A stretch of DNA of 64,000 bases from Micrasema longulum (Eukaryota; Arthropoda; Insecta; Trichoptera; Brachycentridae), in contig JAGVSM010004897.1 in NCBI GenBank assembly GCA_022494885.1, forward strand, positions 51,854-115,853, in the 5' to 3' direction. Shown here in pieces: positions 30,175 through 41,309 of the stretch (position 1 is its first letter; every line of letters starts with the position of its first letter). The position numbers and the translations under genes are program-made. Below the pieces are notes generated by a model. It did no database searches. It had not been told where the DNA came from and was given only the letters and a program-made list of their open reading frames with translations.

Positions 30175-30925
30175 TAGTTTTTTTATTTTTTAATTTTGTT
30201 TATTCAGAAAAACAACAGCAATACAAAAAAATATACACAACATTATAAAAAAAACGTAAAATAAAGCCAAATCAGTTTTCCACATAAACACAATTATAAA
30301 AATCCAGTTCAGTTAGATATTAATTCACAGAAGTGCATGTGTGCGAGTTTTTTTTGTGTGAGGACGTGTGTGTAAAAAAGTGGAGTGTGGTTTTGGTAGG
30401 TATGTGAATATGTGTGTGATTGTATATGGGTGTGAGGGTAGGTTTATGGACAGGGTGAGTGTGTGTTTGATATGAGTGAATAGGAAACAACTTAAATTTA
30501 TACTGTAAAAAAATAGTTTTTTCATATAATAGTTTTTTAATTTTAGTTTTAAAAGTGAGTTTACTGCAGTTAAATATGTCTATGTTATTGAAAAATACAT
30601 TATAATTACGCGTCAAGCGAATCAGAGGAGAGTTCTGTGGATAGTTGGTGCGAACTATAGGTACATGGAAAAGATATAGATTCGTATGACGGGTGCGGTA
30701 GCCAGGTACATTAAGGGCCAACTCGGAAACCAGAACAGAAATATCAAGACGTCATATCAAGAATATCATGTAAAATCCACATATCTAATACCAAACGACG
30801 ATCCTCAAGACTAAGTATATTATTTTTATGACAAGAAGTTTTATAGTTAAGGTCCGTAAATCTGTAAATCCAATTGAGATGTCTCAAAAATGTTTTCTGA
30901 ATATTTAAGCCGAATAATGTTTTTA
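30175..30925 (-). pseudogene. Jockey-type LINE C-terminus
   Basis: Minus reads NIQKTFLRHLNWIYRFTDLN, SLEDRRLVLDMWILHDILDM, then (frame 30320-30721) ALNVPGYRTRHTNLYLFHVP, NYPQNSPLIRLTRNYNVFFN. The frame then runs on into a TG-rich 3' region (THTHP repeats in translation), which may lie beyond the true stop. Tail near 30175 (AATTTTGTTTATTC). Confidence 0.75.
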
Positions 30926-31039
30926 GCTATTTTTAAAGTATTTTAACGTCATGTTATGTTTATGCGAAAATGATTGAGAAATGAATGAATTGATTTTTAT
31001 ACAAAGAAAATTTTCGAGCATTGTTCGTTTTTCGTATAC

Positions 31040-31730
31040 TTTTTTTTTACATGGTACTGTGTGGAACGTATCCCCCGTGCAAAACGAGGTTCCAGTGTAT
31101 TATCATTGCCTGGCTCTGCGTAAATTATGATATAGTTTAAATTGACGTGTATCCCCGTCCCGCCGTATCTCCGCTGGCTCCGTGCGTTGTGACTCGTGAC
31201 TCGGTACGTGTGTCACTCTAGACTCTAGACTTGTGTGACAGCGCCAATAATAAATTTATGGCCTAGTATTCCCGCCACAATAAAAGTCGCGTAAAATGCC
31301 GTAGATAAATTCTCCGTAAAGCAGCGCCGCTGCGCCGTCAATGGCGCCCAACGTGTGGGGCGCGCTGAAATCAAATGCGATTGCACTCTTGGGGCCCGTC
31401 CAGGGTAGGGGCCTAGCGCGGTGGCGACAGCGGGCGCGAAATTTCAAACATACGAAAACTTATGAAAAACGTCACACACGGCCATAGTGCGAGGCCTGTG
31501 GCTTATAGTTTCTACAAAAACCGTTTTTAACCATGGACAACATGGGTGCGAACTGCGGAGCTCAATCAGTCCTGGCAGTCCGCACTAAACAAATTCTTAA
31601 CGCAACCGACTTCCGCCGACCGCGCCCTCAGACCTTTCCCGATCACCGCTGGTTGCTCACGTCAGTACGTGACGTATTTTAAATTATAACTAACAGTTTA
31701 CGTTTAAAACATGTAAACTGTTTTAAATAG
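31040..31730. other. GC-rich, apparently repeat-free block; possible promoter or conserved noncoding DNA
   Basis: The composition is distinctly GC-richer than its surroundings, with many CpGs (GCAGCGCCGCTGCGCC, GTGGGGCGCGCTGAAATC), an AT island GCCAATAATAAATTTATGGC, a CRE-like pair CGTCAGTACGTGACGT at about 31660-31675, and a 10-bp palindrome AACAGTTTAC/GTAAACTGTT (31692-31722). It matches none of the window's repeat families that I could see. No convincing exon. Confidence 0.4.
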
Positions 31731-32219
31731 TTGAAAACCCGACGATACGCTGTTGAGAATCGTAGCTTAACATTTATTGGTGAGTTTATGATGTACTCCA
31801 TGACGTAACCTCTAGTTTGACTCCTGGTAATGTGAGAGTTTGCCTTTTTTGGGATTGAGCAGAATAATTTGCTTTTACATTAATTGTAAATATACGATTG
31901 TCGCGATGGACCGAAAAAAGATTTTCGGCCGAAATGGAATTTTGGTTTCTGTTCTAGTTTCGGCCAAAACCTAATCGAAATTTATTGAAATAAAAAAATT
32001 CTTTTTTGGGTGATGTCGGATTTGTTTTGACGTTTCGGCTACCATCGCATAAGCCATCTCCGGGGTAAACTGAATGTTTTGTAGAAAAAAGTATGTGTTT
32101 AAGTACTACTAATTTGTACCGTGTCGCAGTCGGCAGTAGGCACATTTCTATTCATTTTTGTAGCTCTACATGCTGTGCTAGCATTTTGTATGTAATTATG
32201 CGAAATAAAAGTGTTTTCT

Positions 32220-32455
32220 ACGGCCGCGAGAGTGGTTTAGAATAGCACCGCTGAGAGCTTTAACCACGCTTGCCTACTTTACAAGACTTCAGGTTCTCGA
32301 CTGCGTGTTCGTCGGCAGTTCATGTCAGAACTACGGGAAGCGAATCTGACTTGGGAGGATGCACAGGAGCTGGCAGCCGACAGAGATGCCTGGAGGATCT
32401 TCGTGGACATCATATGCTCCAATGAGGGAGCGGACATGGAGTGATGATATTTTGG
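32220..32455 (+). pseudogene. LINE C-terminal fragment (LTWEDAQ family)
   Basis: Reads HACLLYKTSGSR then RRQFMSELREANLTWEDAQE, LAADRDAWRIFVDIICSNEG, ADME-stop at about 32443. In frame to the stop but 5' truncated with small shifts. Its 3' tip (GGAGCGGACATGGAATGAC) recurs at 50455-50525. Confidence 0.7.
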
Positions 32456-32459
32456 AATT

Positions 32460-32960
32460 TTTCTCTCGACCCCGCGGTTGGCATTCGCCGTGTGGGTTAA
32501 CCCATTTGCTGCCGGTCCCCGGCCGAAGGAAATGATTACTCCGCGGCGAGGTCCTTTCCGCTTTTATTAGAGCCACCGCCCGCGGCTCTCGAGGGGTTGG
32601 AGCTCTCTCCGACGTACAGATGTATCCCGGCATATCGAGCGTATATTTGCGAAACAAATTACTTACACTCCGCATAAAAAAGGTAAAGAAAAATGTTTTT
32701 TAAGTCTTACTCTCACACCTATTTATTTTTAAAAATACACTACTTTGACATTTATCTTTATATATTTAATTATTCTGTACGTGTGATGTCACTGAACTTC
32801 TTCTAAACGTTTTAACCGATTTACGTGCAGTTTTTAGCGAAATGTAAATATTTGCGCTGCGCGTGTTCGTAGATATTAAAATGTTCAATCAAATCTGTAA
32901 AAAAATAGTTAGAAGCATAAATATTTTTTTCATCGACCTACCAGGGTTCCATTCGACGAG
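32460..32960. other. No gene recognised; GC-rich then AT-rich
   Basis: 32470-32640 is GC-rich (CCGGTCCCCGGCCGAAGG, GAGCCACCGCCCGCGGCT). It has no family match here. The reverse frame 32331-32675 is a shadow of the LINE end plus this block. Confidence 0.35.
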
Positions 32961-32974
32961 AATGCAAATACAAA

Positions 32975-33240
32975 AAATGTTCTAATTCTCAAGGCACTCT
33001 CTTAATACCCATCCATAATTCCTCTTTCTTCTCTAACTCATAAAATCTCCATGCGGCTCGACTGTGGAATCATCTCCCATCCACCATCAAAGATGTTACT
33101 ACATTATCTCTGTTTAAATCACGTCTGAAGAAACATCTGTGTTTAAAAAATGTTTGTTTTTTAATGTTTACAAACAACATTCGCTTTTTACGGATCCCAA
33201 TCAGGTTCTTTCCTTACATTCCTTATAATTTCTTTCAAAA
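32975..33240 (+). pseudogene. LINE C-terminus (LSVHGLP family)
   Basis: TCTCAAGGCACTCTCTTAAT to CACCATCAAAGATGTTACTA encodes the degraded equivalent of SQGTLLIPIHNSSFF...LWNHLPSTIKDVTT, then SRLKKHLCLK. The 3' UTR includes ACGGATCCCAATCAGGTTCT, which recurs at 60985. Confidence 0.6.
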
Positions 33241-33399
33241 TTATTTTTAAATAATATTAACTGACGTTCAATACAGTTTTGAAAATCGCATTCATGAATA
33301 ACGTGCACCCCTGTTGGCAAGAAGAGCCTAGTTTGACATTTATAAAAATAATTATATATTTGAAAATGAATTCTATTATGTTATGGATCTCAACCATAA

Positions 33400-33501
33400 A
33401 CAAGTACCTTGGTACCTACTTATCAATGAAAAGTCATTACAAAGCTAATAGCAGGCAAGCCAACGTTTGGGCAGGACAACGTCTGCCGGGTCCGCTGGTT
33501 T
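33400..33501 (+). mobile_element. Candidate Helitron 3' terminus
   Basis: A GGCAG/CTGCC hairpin (loop GACAACGT) is followed 7 bases later by CTGG and then T, fitting the CTRR|T 3' end and upstream hairpin of Helitrons. The 5' end was not located; the call rests on this small motif. Confidence 0.35.
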
Positions 33502-33504
33502 ACT

Positions 33505-33745
33505 ATATATATATATATGGCCTTAGCCAATAACAACCGGTATATAAAGAAATATATGTACAAGAAACTAAACAAAAAGATAATAAAACTACGTTGCAAA
33601 GACAAACAAGGACAGTGAAATAATGGTATGCAATATATTCATAAACACGATTAACATATAAGACTTCGAACTGACCCATGCCAATCCATCTTCGTCCCGC
33701 CCTGTGTTAATGGCGAAGAGATCTGCGAAAGATCTGCAAAGATTA
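33505..33745 (-). mobile_element. LINE 3' UTR (family of 19.6 kb)
   Basis: Reverse of 20400-20640: GGCCTTAGCCAATAACAACC, CCATGCCAATCCATCTTCGT, GTTAATGGCGAAGAGATCTG. Only the UTR and last codons remain. Confidence 0.7.
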
Positions 33746-34024
33746 AAAAAAAATATTCTTACTAAAACTTAAATCCCATTAAGCTACTTTCTGTAGCTTG
33801 TTGGCGGAGATTTATATGAATTATTCAATAAGATTTTATAAATGTATAAAAACAATGAATTTACATATATAATTAACAGCCGTAAAGATCAGTGATATAC
33901 ATGTATATACATTTTTTTTATTTTTTAAATGCAAGAAAATATATGATAAAACTAAATATTTAGGTACATAACTTTTGATCGAGTGGCCAATCTCTTATTT
34001 TGATCTTGTTACATTGTGTTAAAT

Positions 34025-34370
34025 TTAGTAGCAGCAAGGCGTGTTGTTATCTTACTCCTTTTTACTATTCATATTATTATTATTTTGTAATACACTAAAT
34101 TTATTTGTCAATTTTTAAAATGTGTAAATGGGGGCTAAATTTCTAACTGTCTATGCGCTCTGTAGCTGCAAGACGTCCTGTAATCTAGCTCCTATCTATT
34201 ATAATTTTTGATTGATCTTAATTGAAAACGAGGAACTAGAATCCCAACCGTCCATGCGCTCTGTAGCTGCAAGACGTACTGGGATATTTATTAATTGTAC
34301 AGCGCCCTTGAGGTGATTTTCACAAAAATGGCGCTTTATAAATTATCCAACTATATATATTAAGTTCTTT
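34025..34370 (+). mobile_element. Tandem-unit retroposon T, three-unit copy (subfamily A)
   Basis: Cores at about 34029 (partial), 34152 and 34254, then the 3' stem-loop end and TATATATA. Nearly identical to 1888-2225, so the two are recent relatives. Confidence 0.75.
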
Positions 34371-34559
34371 CGGCAATAAATTAAAAATGCTAGGTACTAA
34401 ATATTTGAGAGTTCTATTACCATATTTTTTATATTTTACTTTTTGTGCTGTTACATTTTCACTTAATTGCCATACTCACTAGTTCTTTGCTCGATGTATT
34501 ATTATTGTGTTTTTAAAATTATTTTTATTGTTAACTTTTTAAAATCATTCTTATGTTAT

Positions 34560-34985
34560 TGAAATTCCACTTGTCAATGCGTTTTGAAGCTACAAGATGT
34601 GAAGTGTGAAGTTAGCTATCATATTATTTTTATCATATTTTGTAAATGTTATCAACTATCAAATATCTGAATTTAGTAAATGGGGTCTAGGATTTCAACC
34701 GCCCATGCGCTCAGTAGCTGCAAGACTTGTTGTTATATAACTTCGATTTTTATAAATTTGCTTTTTATTTCGTTTTTAAATTATCACTTAAACTTAAAAC
34801 TTCACAGTTAGATTTATTACTGTCCGTGCGCTGTGTAGCTGCAAGACGTGCTGTTATCTAGCTCCTATATATCATAATTGGAGACGAGGAACAAGAATCT
34901 TATATTTATTTATTGTACAGCGCCCTTGAGGTGATTTTCACAAAAATGGTGCTATTAAAATTATCCAATCATTATATATATACTT
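34560..34985 (+). mobile_element. Tandem-unit retroposon T (subfamily B)
   Basis: Cores at about 34579 (ATGCGTTTTGAAGCTACAAG), 34704 and 34828, then AGCGCCCTTGAGGTGATTTT and AAAATGGTGCTATTAAAATT with (AT)n. It lies just downstream of the subfamily A copy in the same orientation. Confidence 0.7.
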
Positions 34986-35214
34986 ATTACATGCTTTTGT
35001 CCTCCTAAACCATAATTATACGTGAAGTGTGTATTATGTTTATGTTTGAGAGGAATTTTAAAAGTATTACTTACTATAAAATGGTTCTAAAATAATGCAA
35101 AGCCATAGTAATCCTCAAACATGCCGAGTTTTAAGTGTTTTGTACAGAAGAACATTATCACTTCTGTGTCTGTAAATCTCTGCTGGTACAATTCTCTTAA
35201 CTATACTACTGTAG

Positions 35215-35265
35215 AATAATCGACTTAACGCGCAGACCGTTAGACCACGAGGCAGGCAAATTACT
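35215..35265 (-). mobile_element. tRNA-like SINE head, fragment
   Basis: Minus reads GCCTCGTGGTCTAACGGTCT-GCGCGTTAAG, an A-box region of a tRNA. No B box follows. Low confidence. Confidence 0.3.
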
Positions 35266-35694
35266 TACCCTTTTTTTTATGGAGTTCTTGATACCCGCGC
35301 GAAAACATACAAACGTTGAATAAATAAAAATGTAGCAATTGAATTGATCGTTAAATATTTGAATGTTGCCTTCCGCATCCATTGCCCGTGCTATTTTAAT
35401 ACCCCTAACCGCTTTAATTGCTCGGGAAATGGATATTTTCAGTAGGCCTTCCGCTTCCATCAGCTGTACGACGTGTAGGGATGCAACATCGCTGCCGAAA
35501 CATCGGGACGTCGATGTTCAAAGAATCAACATCGATTTCCGAAAGAAAGAAGTGAAGAAAAAAAACGATGTTTTTTACTATTTTTTAATTCAACGTTTAT
35601 TTATTCACACCCTTACGGATTATTATATTCATTTTACAAAAATTATATATATTTTTTTATTTATACTCTGTTGTTGATAATAATATTTTTTACA

Positions 35695-36335
35695 TCTTTG
35701 TTTTATTTATTTTTAATCATAAATTTATTGAAAAAAAATAATATACGTATTTAATAACAGGGAATCAATATAAAACCAATTAATGTAAAATGAAAACGGA
35801 GTGTTCTCTGTTTATGAAAGTCTCCATCTAACATGGCTCAGCCTGTTCTAAGATGGAGATTTCCCATCTTTAGAGCATAAGTAGTCCTATACTAATAAAA
35901 CAATACCATAAAAAAGAAAAACTACTTAATTATAAATGCCTAGCTAATTAAATGTATGAAATTAAAAATCGTTATTATACAAATGTAAAGTATATATATG
36001 TGCCAAGAATGCATGTTACTTAAACATAAATAATACAGTATAATATATAATAAAAAAACAATATAAAGCAATAAAATACATAAAAATATAAATAATATGT
36101 ATACCAATTATCTATAAGTACTACGTTTTTTGATTTTGATTCACATATATTTTTCAAAAAAATCTCTCGCTACACTATTTATATGTGCAGTTATTTCTAT
36201 TTTAAAATTTGTTTTACATTTTGAGTCTTTTATATTTGGCAATAAACCATTAAATATTTTTCGAGCAATTACATTGTATTGCTTTTTTGTCCGAGTCTTT
36301 TGTTGAGTTTAGTCTGGTAGTTTATTTTATAACTG
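35695..36335 (-). pseudogene. LINE C-terminus and 3' UTR inside the hAT-like element
   Basis: Minus coding end: KKQYNVIARKIFNGLLPNIK, CKTNFKIEITAHINSVARDF, FEKYM-stop (about 36330-36130), then a 400-bp UTR to a tail at about 35695. The UTR matches the interrupted copy at 19264-20960. It lies between the hAT left end and the retroposon. Confidence 0.7.
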
Positions 36336-36424
36336 ATTGTTTGCGGTCATTTCATCGGCTTGTTTCGATCATGCTCTATTTTTTGTAAATTTATTGATAT
36401 CATTTTAACTTTGCTAGAATTCTA

Positions 36425-36885
36425 CTCGTCTCTGCGCTTTGTAGCTGCACAATGATTGGTTATCTAGCTTTTAAATATCAACTTTAAAATACTTGAATTT
36501 TGTAAATGGGGTCTAGAATTCCAATCGTCTATGCGCTTAGTAGCTGCAAGACGTGTTGTATCTTATTCCTTTTTATTATTCTTTTTTTTTAAAGTATCAT
36601 TAATACAGTAAATTTATTTGTCAATTTTTAAAATGTGTAAATGGGGGCTAAATTTCTAACTGTCTATGCGCTCTGTAGCTGCAAGACGTCCTGTAATCTA
36701 GCTCCTATCTGTTATAATTTTTAATTGATCTTAATTGAAAACGAGGAACTAGAATCCCAACCGGCCATGCGCTCTGACGCTGCAAGACGTACTGGGATAT
36801 TTATTAATTGTACAACGCCCTTGAGGTGATTTTCAAAAAAATGGCGCTGTATAAATTATCCAACTATATATATATATATATAATG
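36425..36885 (+). mobile_element. Tandem-unit retroposon T, four-unit copy (subfamily A)
   Basis: Cores near 36433, 36529, 36664 and 36766 with spacing like the 1.8-2.2 kb copy; 3' end with TATATATATA tail at about 36865-36881. Confidence 0.75.
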
Positions 36886-37077
36886 TCAGTCCCTGATTTA
36901 TTAGTCTCGATTGTCCTTGTCTCGTTTTGGAATGTTGTTTGTGATATTGTTTATTTATTAAATTATTTACAGACATTGTCCATTTATACAATTCATAGGG
37001 TATTAATATTACAATATAAAAACAGTTAAAAACATTAAAAAATAAGAAAGAAGCATTGACAAACATAAGGGACATCG

Positions 37078-37154
37078 AGACAAGATCTGGACTATTTATT
37101 TAGTGCTCGTTTAAACCGTGGTAAACTTAAACCAAAAAAGTCCAGATCTTGTCT
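37078..37154. repeat. 16-bp perfect inverted repeat
   Basis: AGACAAGATCTGGACT (37078-37093) and its exact complement (37139-37154) with a 45-bp centre containing GTTTAAACC/GGTAAAC. The motif resembles the family P end (ATTCTGGATCTTGTCT), so it may be a reduced relative. Confidence 0.6.
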
Positions 37155-37399
37155 TAAGATACGACACAGACGGGTCATTGGAGAATCAAGGCCATAGATT
37201 GTTCCATGCTAATCGATGAACAGTACTTCATTGTTTCTCAACCTCTGAGTCGGAATATAAAATTTTACCGGTTCCAGTAATGATGGCACATCGATTATAC
37301 CATTTAGTATGCCGAGCATATATATGGAGTCATTATTAGTTCTACGTTTTTGTAGACTAGGTATTCTAGATTTTATAGACTCGGCTGTTCTAAGATTTT

Positions 37400-37565
37400 T
37401 GTATGTATATCAGGTCATAAGCCCTGTAAACGCCTAGACTCCCTAAGCTTTCCATCTCTGTTGCAACAAATTTGATTATGAACATCTCCAGGGAGAAAAT
37501 CCAGCCAGTCTGCAAGCATTTGGACATTCTCAAAACATTGTTGATCACCTTCAAGTTACAAAAAA
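37400..37565. mobile_element. Family M MITE fragment
   Basis: GGTCATAAGCCCTGTAAACG, CATCTCCAGGGAGAAAATCC, AAGCATTTGGACATTCTCAA. Lies inside the hAT-like element. Confidence 0.55.
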
Positions 37566-37904
37566 TATATAATTAAGATATGCTATGATTGTTGTACTCA
37601 TGCAGTGCCCTATGCACCATTAGGTTCGGAAAGGGAATGACGATATAAAAAAATACATCGCCATTTCGATTCATCGATTTAAAAATATATATATGTTATC
37701 CTAAAAATATTAATGATTAAAATAAAATAAAGGATTGTAAGACGTCACTCCCCATTATGTATACAAGAATTGTTTATTTCTTTTACGTAATGTAAATACA
37801 TGTATTTAATTCATGTAAAAAATTATATTTGTTATCTGAATAAAAAATATATATGTATAGATATATATACTAGAATCGATGTTTTATCCGATGTTTTATT
37901 TATT

Positions 37905-38175
37905 TATTTTATTTTATCTGGGATTTTTACAGCTATTACATAAACAAAATAAGTAGAAAAATATTAACAATACTTAAGCCAATTAAAAAAATCCACTGTC
38001 AATCTAATGACACATAATAAATAAGAAAAGAGTTTACGTAATTGTATGTGTGTGACGTTTGTATTCATGTGTATGTAAATGTGTGTATGCGTAAATGAAT
38101 GAGGGAGAGGGTGCGTGTGTGTGGGTGCGTAAGTATAAAAAAATAGTTGTTTAAAACTTGTCAAAAGTTTGAAAC
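37905..38175 (-). mobile_element. LINE 3' end with TG-rich UTR
   Basis: Tail TTATTTATTTTATTTTATCT-GGG then a TG-rich reversed UTR similar in style to 30320-30520. Too short to assign. Confidence 0.5.
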
Positions 38176-38584
38176 CTTTTTGTTAAAATTTAAATCAAGA
38201 AATGTTATAAATTGTATTTTTTAAAAGTATGTTAAATTTCAAAACCGCATTCTGAAAAATTAGCATTTTATTTTAAAATTGAACTGATACACACTGAATG
38301 GATAATGTGCGACGAGTCCCATACAATACGAGTACGGTAGGTAACCACAAAATGCAGTAAATACGATAAAATGTGATAAATACAATATAAAGATTTAAAA
38401 AAATTTAAGCGATGCGCGATGTATCGATGTTTTAATACCATCGATGAATCATGTGCATCCCTAACGATGTGCCGGTATGTGGCCGCGGGCGCAAGGGGTT
38501 AGATTTAATATTCGTGCTTACATTTATCGTCCGATTATTATTTACTGTCGGCGTCCATTTTGTTATTCAGCAATACGTGAACGG

Positions 38585-38665
38585 GTTGTGGTCGTGCTGT
38601 GTGGTTTCGAATCGGTGGTATAAGGGTTCGAATCCCAACTCTGACGCCGCATAGTCGCAGGCAAA
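38585..38665 (+). mobile_element. Possible tRNA-like B box, weak
   Basis: GGGTTCGAATCCC at about 38625 is a perfect B box with a weak upstream A-box candidate (GTTGTGGTCGTGCTG). Could be a degraded SINE head; no tail seen. Confidence 0.3.
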
Positions 38666-38739
38666 TAAACTAATCACCATCACCGGACGAACTTCATACA
38701 GGACGCGTGAAATTCACGGGGTGGGGTACTTCGAAACTC

Positions 38740-38848
38740 GAGATATTTCAATAATGAACGATGAAATATTATCATCTGTGTCTAGTATACGAGATTTAGG
38801 TATTATACTTGACACTAAACTTTCTTTTAAAATTTATATTGAACATTT
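38740..38848 (+). pseudogene. LINE RT thumb scrap
   Basis: ILSSVSSIRDLGIILDTKLS then FKIYIEHF, the DLG..LD.KL.F motif. It is cut at 38848 by the next minus LINE. Confidence 0.6.
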
Positions 38849-38849
38849 T

Positions 38850-39165
38850 TTTTTGTTTTTTTACAATAAACATAAATGATAAAACAGAGTACTAAAAAAA
38901 TAAAGCATAATTACATAGCAATAAAATACATATAATTAGTAAAAATAGTAAACAAAAATCCCACAAAGGCATGGTCTGTTCGTGGGTATACAAGAAAATG
39001 TTAATGAATTTTTGGTCCTTTAATAAATAATGGACAGTTATAATATTTTTGTGTAACATAAGAAAGAAAAAATAAGATATTCTGTAAACGATAAAATGGT
39101 ATTTTTTTTTTATAGTAATTAAAAAAGGAAATAAAAAATATTTTAAAAAACACAACAAACACATA
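38850..39165 (-). mobile_element. LINE 3' end, unassigned
   Basis: T-rich start TTTTTTTTGTTTTTTTACAA, then TGGTCTGTTCGTGGGTATAC. No RT motif; probably 3' UTR inserted between the two neighbouring RT scraps. Confidence 0.4.
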
Positions 39166-39169
39166 TAAG

Positions 39170-39595
39170 GTCCATCTTAGTTCTACGTCTCTACAATGAA
39201 GACAGATTAAGATATTGCTCTTTTTCAAAATAGGAATAATTACCCCTTTGTAATCCGAGCAACCATGCCACTTTTCTTAGAAAACGGTGTTGGACAGACT
39301 CGATATAGTCAATATGAGTCCTGTAGAATGGAGACCAAATAGGAGAAGCGTATTCTAGATGGGGTCGAACTAGTGAGCAGTAAAGAGTTTTGATGGTACT
39401 AATATTTTTGTAGTCCGCCGTCACTCTATTAATAAAACCGAGAAGTTTGAGAGATTTGTTTACAATATTATCAATGTGTTCACGATAGGAGAGTTTACTA
39501 TCTAAAGTAATGCCATTTATGTCATTTTGATATCCTGTTCCCCATAGTAGTTGCATATAACATATTTTAGTTTTTACATAGGCTTCATACATTAG
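39170..39595 (-). pseudogene. Jockey-type LINE RT fragment (family of 19.6 kb)
   Basis: ITLDSKLSYREHIDNIVNKS, LKLLGFINRVTADYKNISTI, LVRPHLEYASPIWSPFYRTH, FLRKVAWLLGLQRGNYSYFE, nearly identical to residues 96-199 of the 19574 frame. Truncated at both sides. Confidence 0.8.
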
Positions 39596-39784
39596 ACTTT
39601 TCTCCGTTTTTGGAACAATGTTTTTGATTCTAAAAAAAAGACTCGATAAATAAAATTAAATATCCCAACAAGAAACCTCAGACAAAACTTACTGTTTCAT
39701 ACCGATAACCATAGAACTAACTATGGTTTTCTACGAACTGCGTTCAATTGTTAAATAAATAAATCCGTTAACTACTTAAATTTG

Positions 39785-39900
39785 TTGCAACAGAGAGGGA
39801 AAACATTTTGGAGAAGGTAATATGGATGTCTAGCCATTAACATGGCATATATAACACATCCCATCATCCTGTGCACTGTTTATTAGTTTCCCCGGTTAGA
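39785..39900. mobile_element. Family M MITE fragment
   Basis: TTGTTGCAACAGAGAGGGAA, GAAGGTAATATGGATGTCTA and CCCATCATCCTGTGCACTGT are degraded family blocks. Confidence 0.4.
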
Positions 39901-40139
39901 TGTCATAAGCAGAACTCCTCGGGCGTTCCTTTGATCTGTACTCTGTAGTGTAGTGTACGTACTATGTAGATGTAGGCACCTATACGGCGTAGAAAAGCGG
40001 CTTAGTAACAGAATTTCGCCTTACTGAAAGTAACGAAATGGAGGTAACGACACGTGGTCTAAAAGTAAATAAAAAAGGATGTTGACAAAATAAAGACAAT
40101 ACTAAACAAATAGTAAATACTAAACTCTGTTACAATGAG

Positions 40140-40345
40140 GAAGTTCAATCTATCTTTCAATACCCATTCGCCACTCTTTTACAGTAGTAGCTGCTGGATT
40201 ATGGAATAATCTACCCACTAGTTTCAGAGACGCCCCTACTTTATTCTCATTCAAATCACATATGAAATGTCACTTCCTGAATATTTTAGTTTTTCCTTTC
40301 TCCTCCCCTTTTACCCCTTCCTCTCTTCAAAGTATAACATCGATA
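40140..40345 (+). pseudogene. LINE C-terminus
   Basis: SFTVVAAGLWNNLPTSFRDA then PTLFSFKSHMKCHFLNIL, the LWN.LP...FK..LK.H end of a Jockey/CR1-like RT. One frame, no upstream domain. Confidence 0.65.
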
Positions 40346-40599
40346 TTTAGTCAATTATTATTTCTAAAATATATTTTATTTTATTTTATTGGGTAATTCA
40401 ACAAAGATACATACTAGAAAACATACAATTTGAAAGCATTCGTCGATACAATTTTACATGCATATATATCTTCAATTATAGAATTACACAAAATAGATTT
40501 ATATATTAAGATGTAATACATATTTTTGAACATATTTTTATACAGGATACAATGCAATAAAAAATAAGTTGTACGTGTGTACTTATTAAATACGATTTA

Positions 40600-40665
40600 T
40601 TCCTAAGAGACTGGACTTCTATATTACCTTCTCTTAAATGTTCTTTATCTATGTTGTAAAATGTT
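40600..40665. mobile_element. Family M MITE right end scrap
   Basis: GACTGGACTTCTATATTACC and AAATGTTCTTTATCTATGTT. It sits between two LINE fragments. Confidence 0.45.
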
Positions 40666-40669
40666 AATC

Positions 40670-40965
40670 TATATGATGTTTAAAATTTAATTTTGTGTCA
40701 AAATAAACCCCGAGATCCTTAATGATGTTGACCCTACTTAATGGTTTGTCACCAAGAGAGTAGTAAAAACATTATTGGGTTAATTTTACGAGTAAAACTG
40801 ATAGAGTAGCACGTTTTAATGTTTAATTGCATATCGTTTTTATGGCACCATAAAGTAAAGTCAATAAAGTTTGCAAATCAGTCTGCAATTTAACACAATC
40901 CTCCACTCTATATGCATATATCAATGTTTTATTTTAAAATACTATATAATTTTGTATTTATGTCC
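40670..40965 (-). pseudogene. LINE RT fragment, palm-to-thumb
   Basis: Minus reads EDCVKLQTDLQTLL, a KRYAIKH block, then IIKDLGVYFDTKLNFKHH. This is the LQ.DL..L..W......N..K......KDLGV.FD.KL.F region. Several shifts and stops. Confidence 0.6.
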
Positions 40966-41039
40966 TCTTGTTTGAAAAAAGAAAGGAAGGAAGGCTGATC
41001 TGGGGTTACTCCGTGTGAATCAGCTGATTTTTTATGACA

Positions 41040-41300
41040 AAGGAAAAAAAAAGAAAATTCAACAATGTTTTCAATATGTCCAAATGCTTGTAGACTGGCT
41101 GGATTTTCTCACTAGGGAGTTGTACATATTATACTCCCAATTTTTCCCAGCATTTTTTTAAAGTAAAAAAATAAAATATCAAACAGGAGTTCTAAAAATA
41201 TAGCTTAAATAAAATGACAGCTTCCAAACTAATGTCACTAGTGATGGGAAATTACCGATCACTGATCATGTACCAATCAAATCGATTTTATCAGTTTTTT
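41040..41300. repeat. MITE M scrap and repeat U1 copy
   Basis: CAATATGTCCAAATGCTTGT, AGACTGGCTGGATTTTCTCA (41080-41110), then the U1 block AATGTCACTAGTGATGGGAA and CGATTTTATCAGTTTTTTCA. Confidence 0.5.
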
Positions 41301-41309
41301 CATGAAATT

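Larger units (their letters stand above)
35476..38463. mobile_element. hAT-like element, 2988 bp, non-autonomous, with nested insertions
   Basis: Left end TAGGGATGCAACATCG; right end complement TAGGGATGCACATGATTCAT. Both fit the hAT TIR start YARNG. Flanks ACGACGTG (35468-35475) and ACGATGTG (38464-38471) are an 8-bp target duplication with one mismatch, the hAT length. Own sequence remains near the ends (35476-35690 and about 38180-38463; ATCGATG-rich subterminal). The middle is filled by LINE, retroposon and MITE insertions. No transposase motif found. Confidence 0.7.

Noticed and set aside
30325..30525. TG/CA-rich tract as a functional microsatellite or telomeric repeat
   Set aside because: Irregular, and placed at the 3' region of a Jockey-type LINE; similar tracts are at 27.6, 38.1 and 60.7 kb in the same context.
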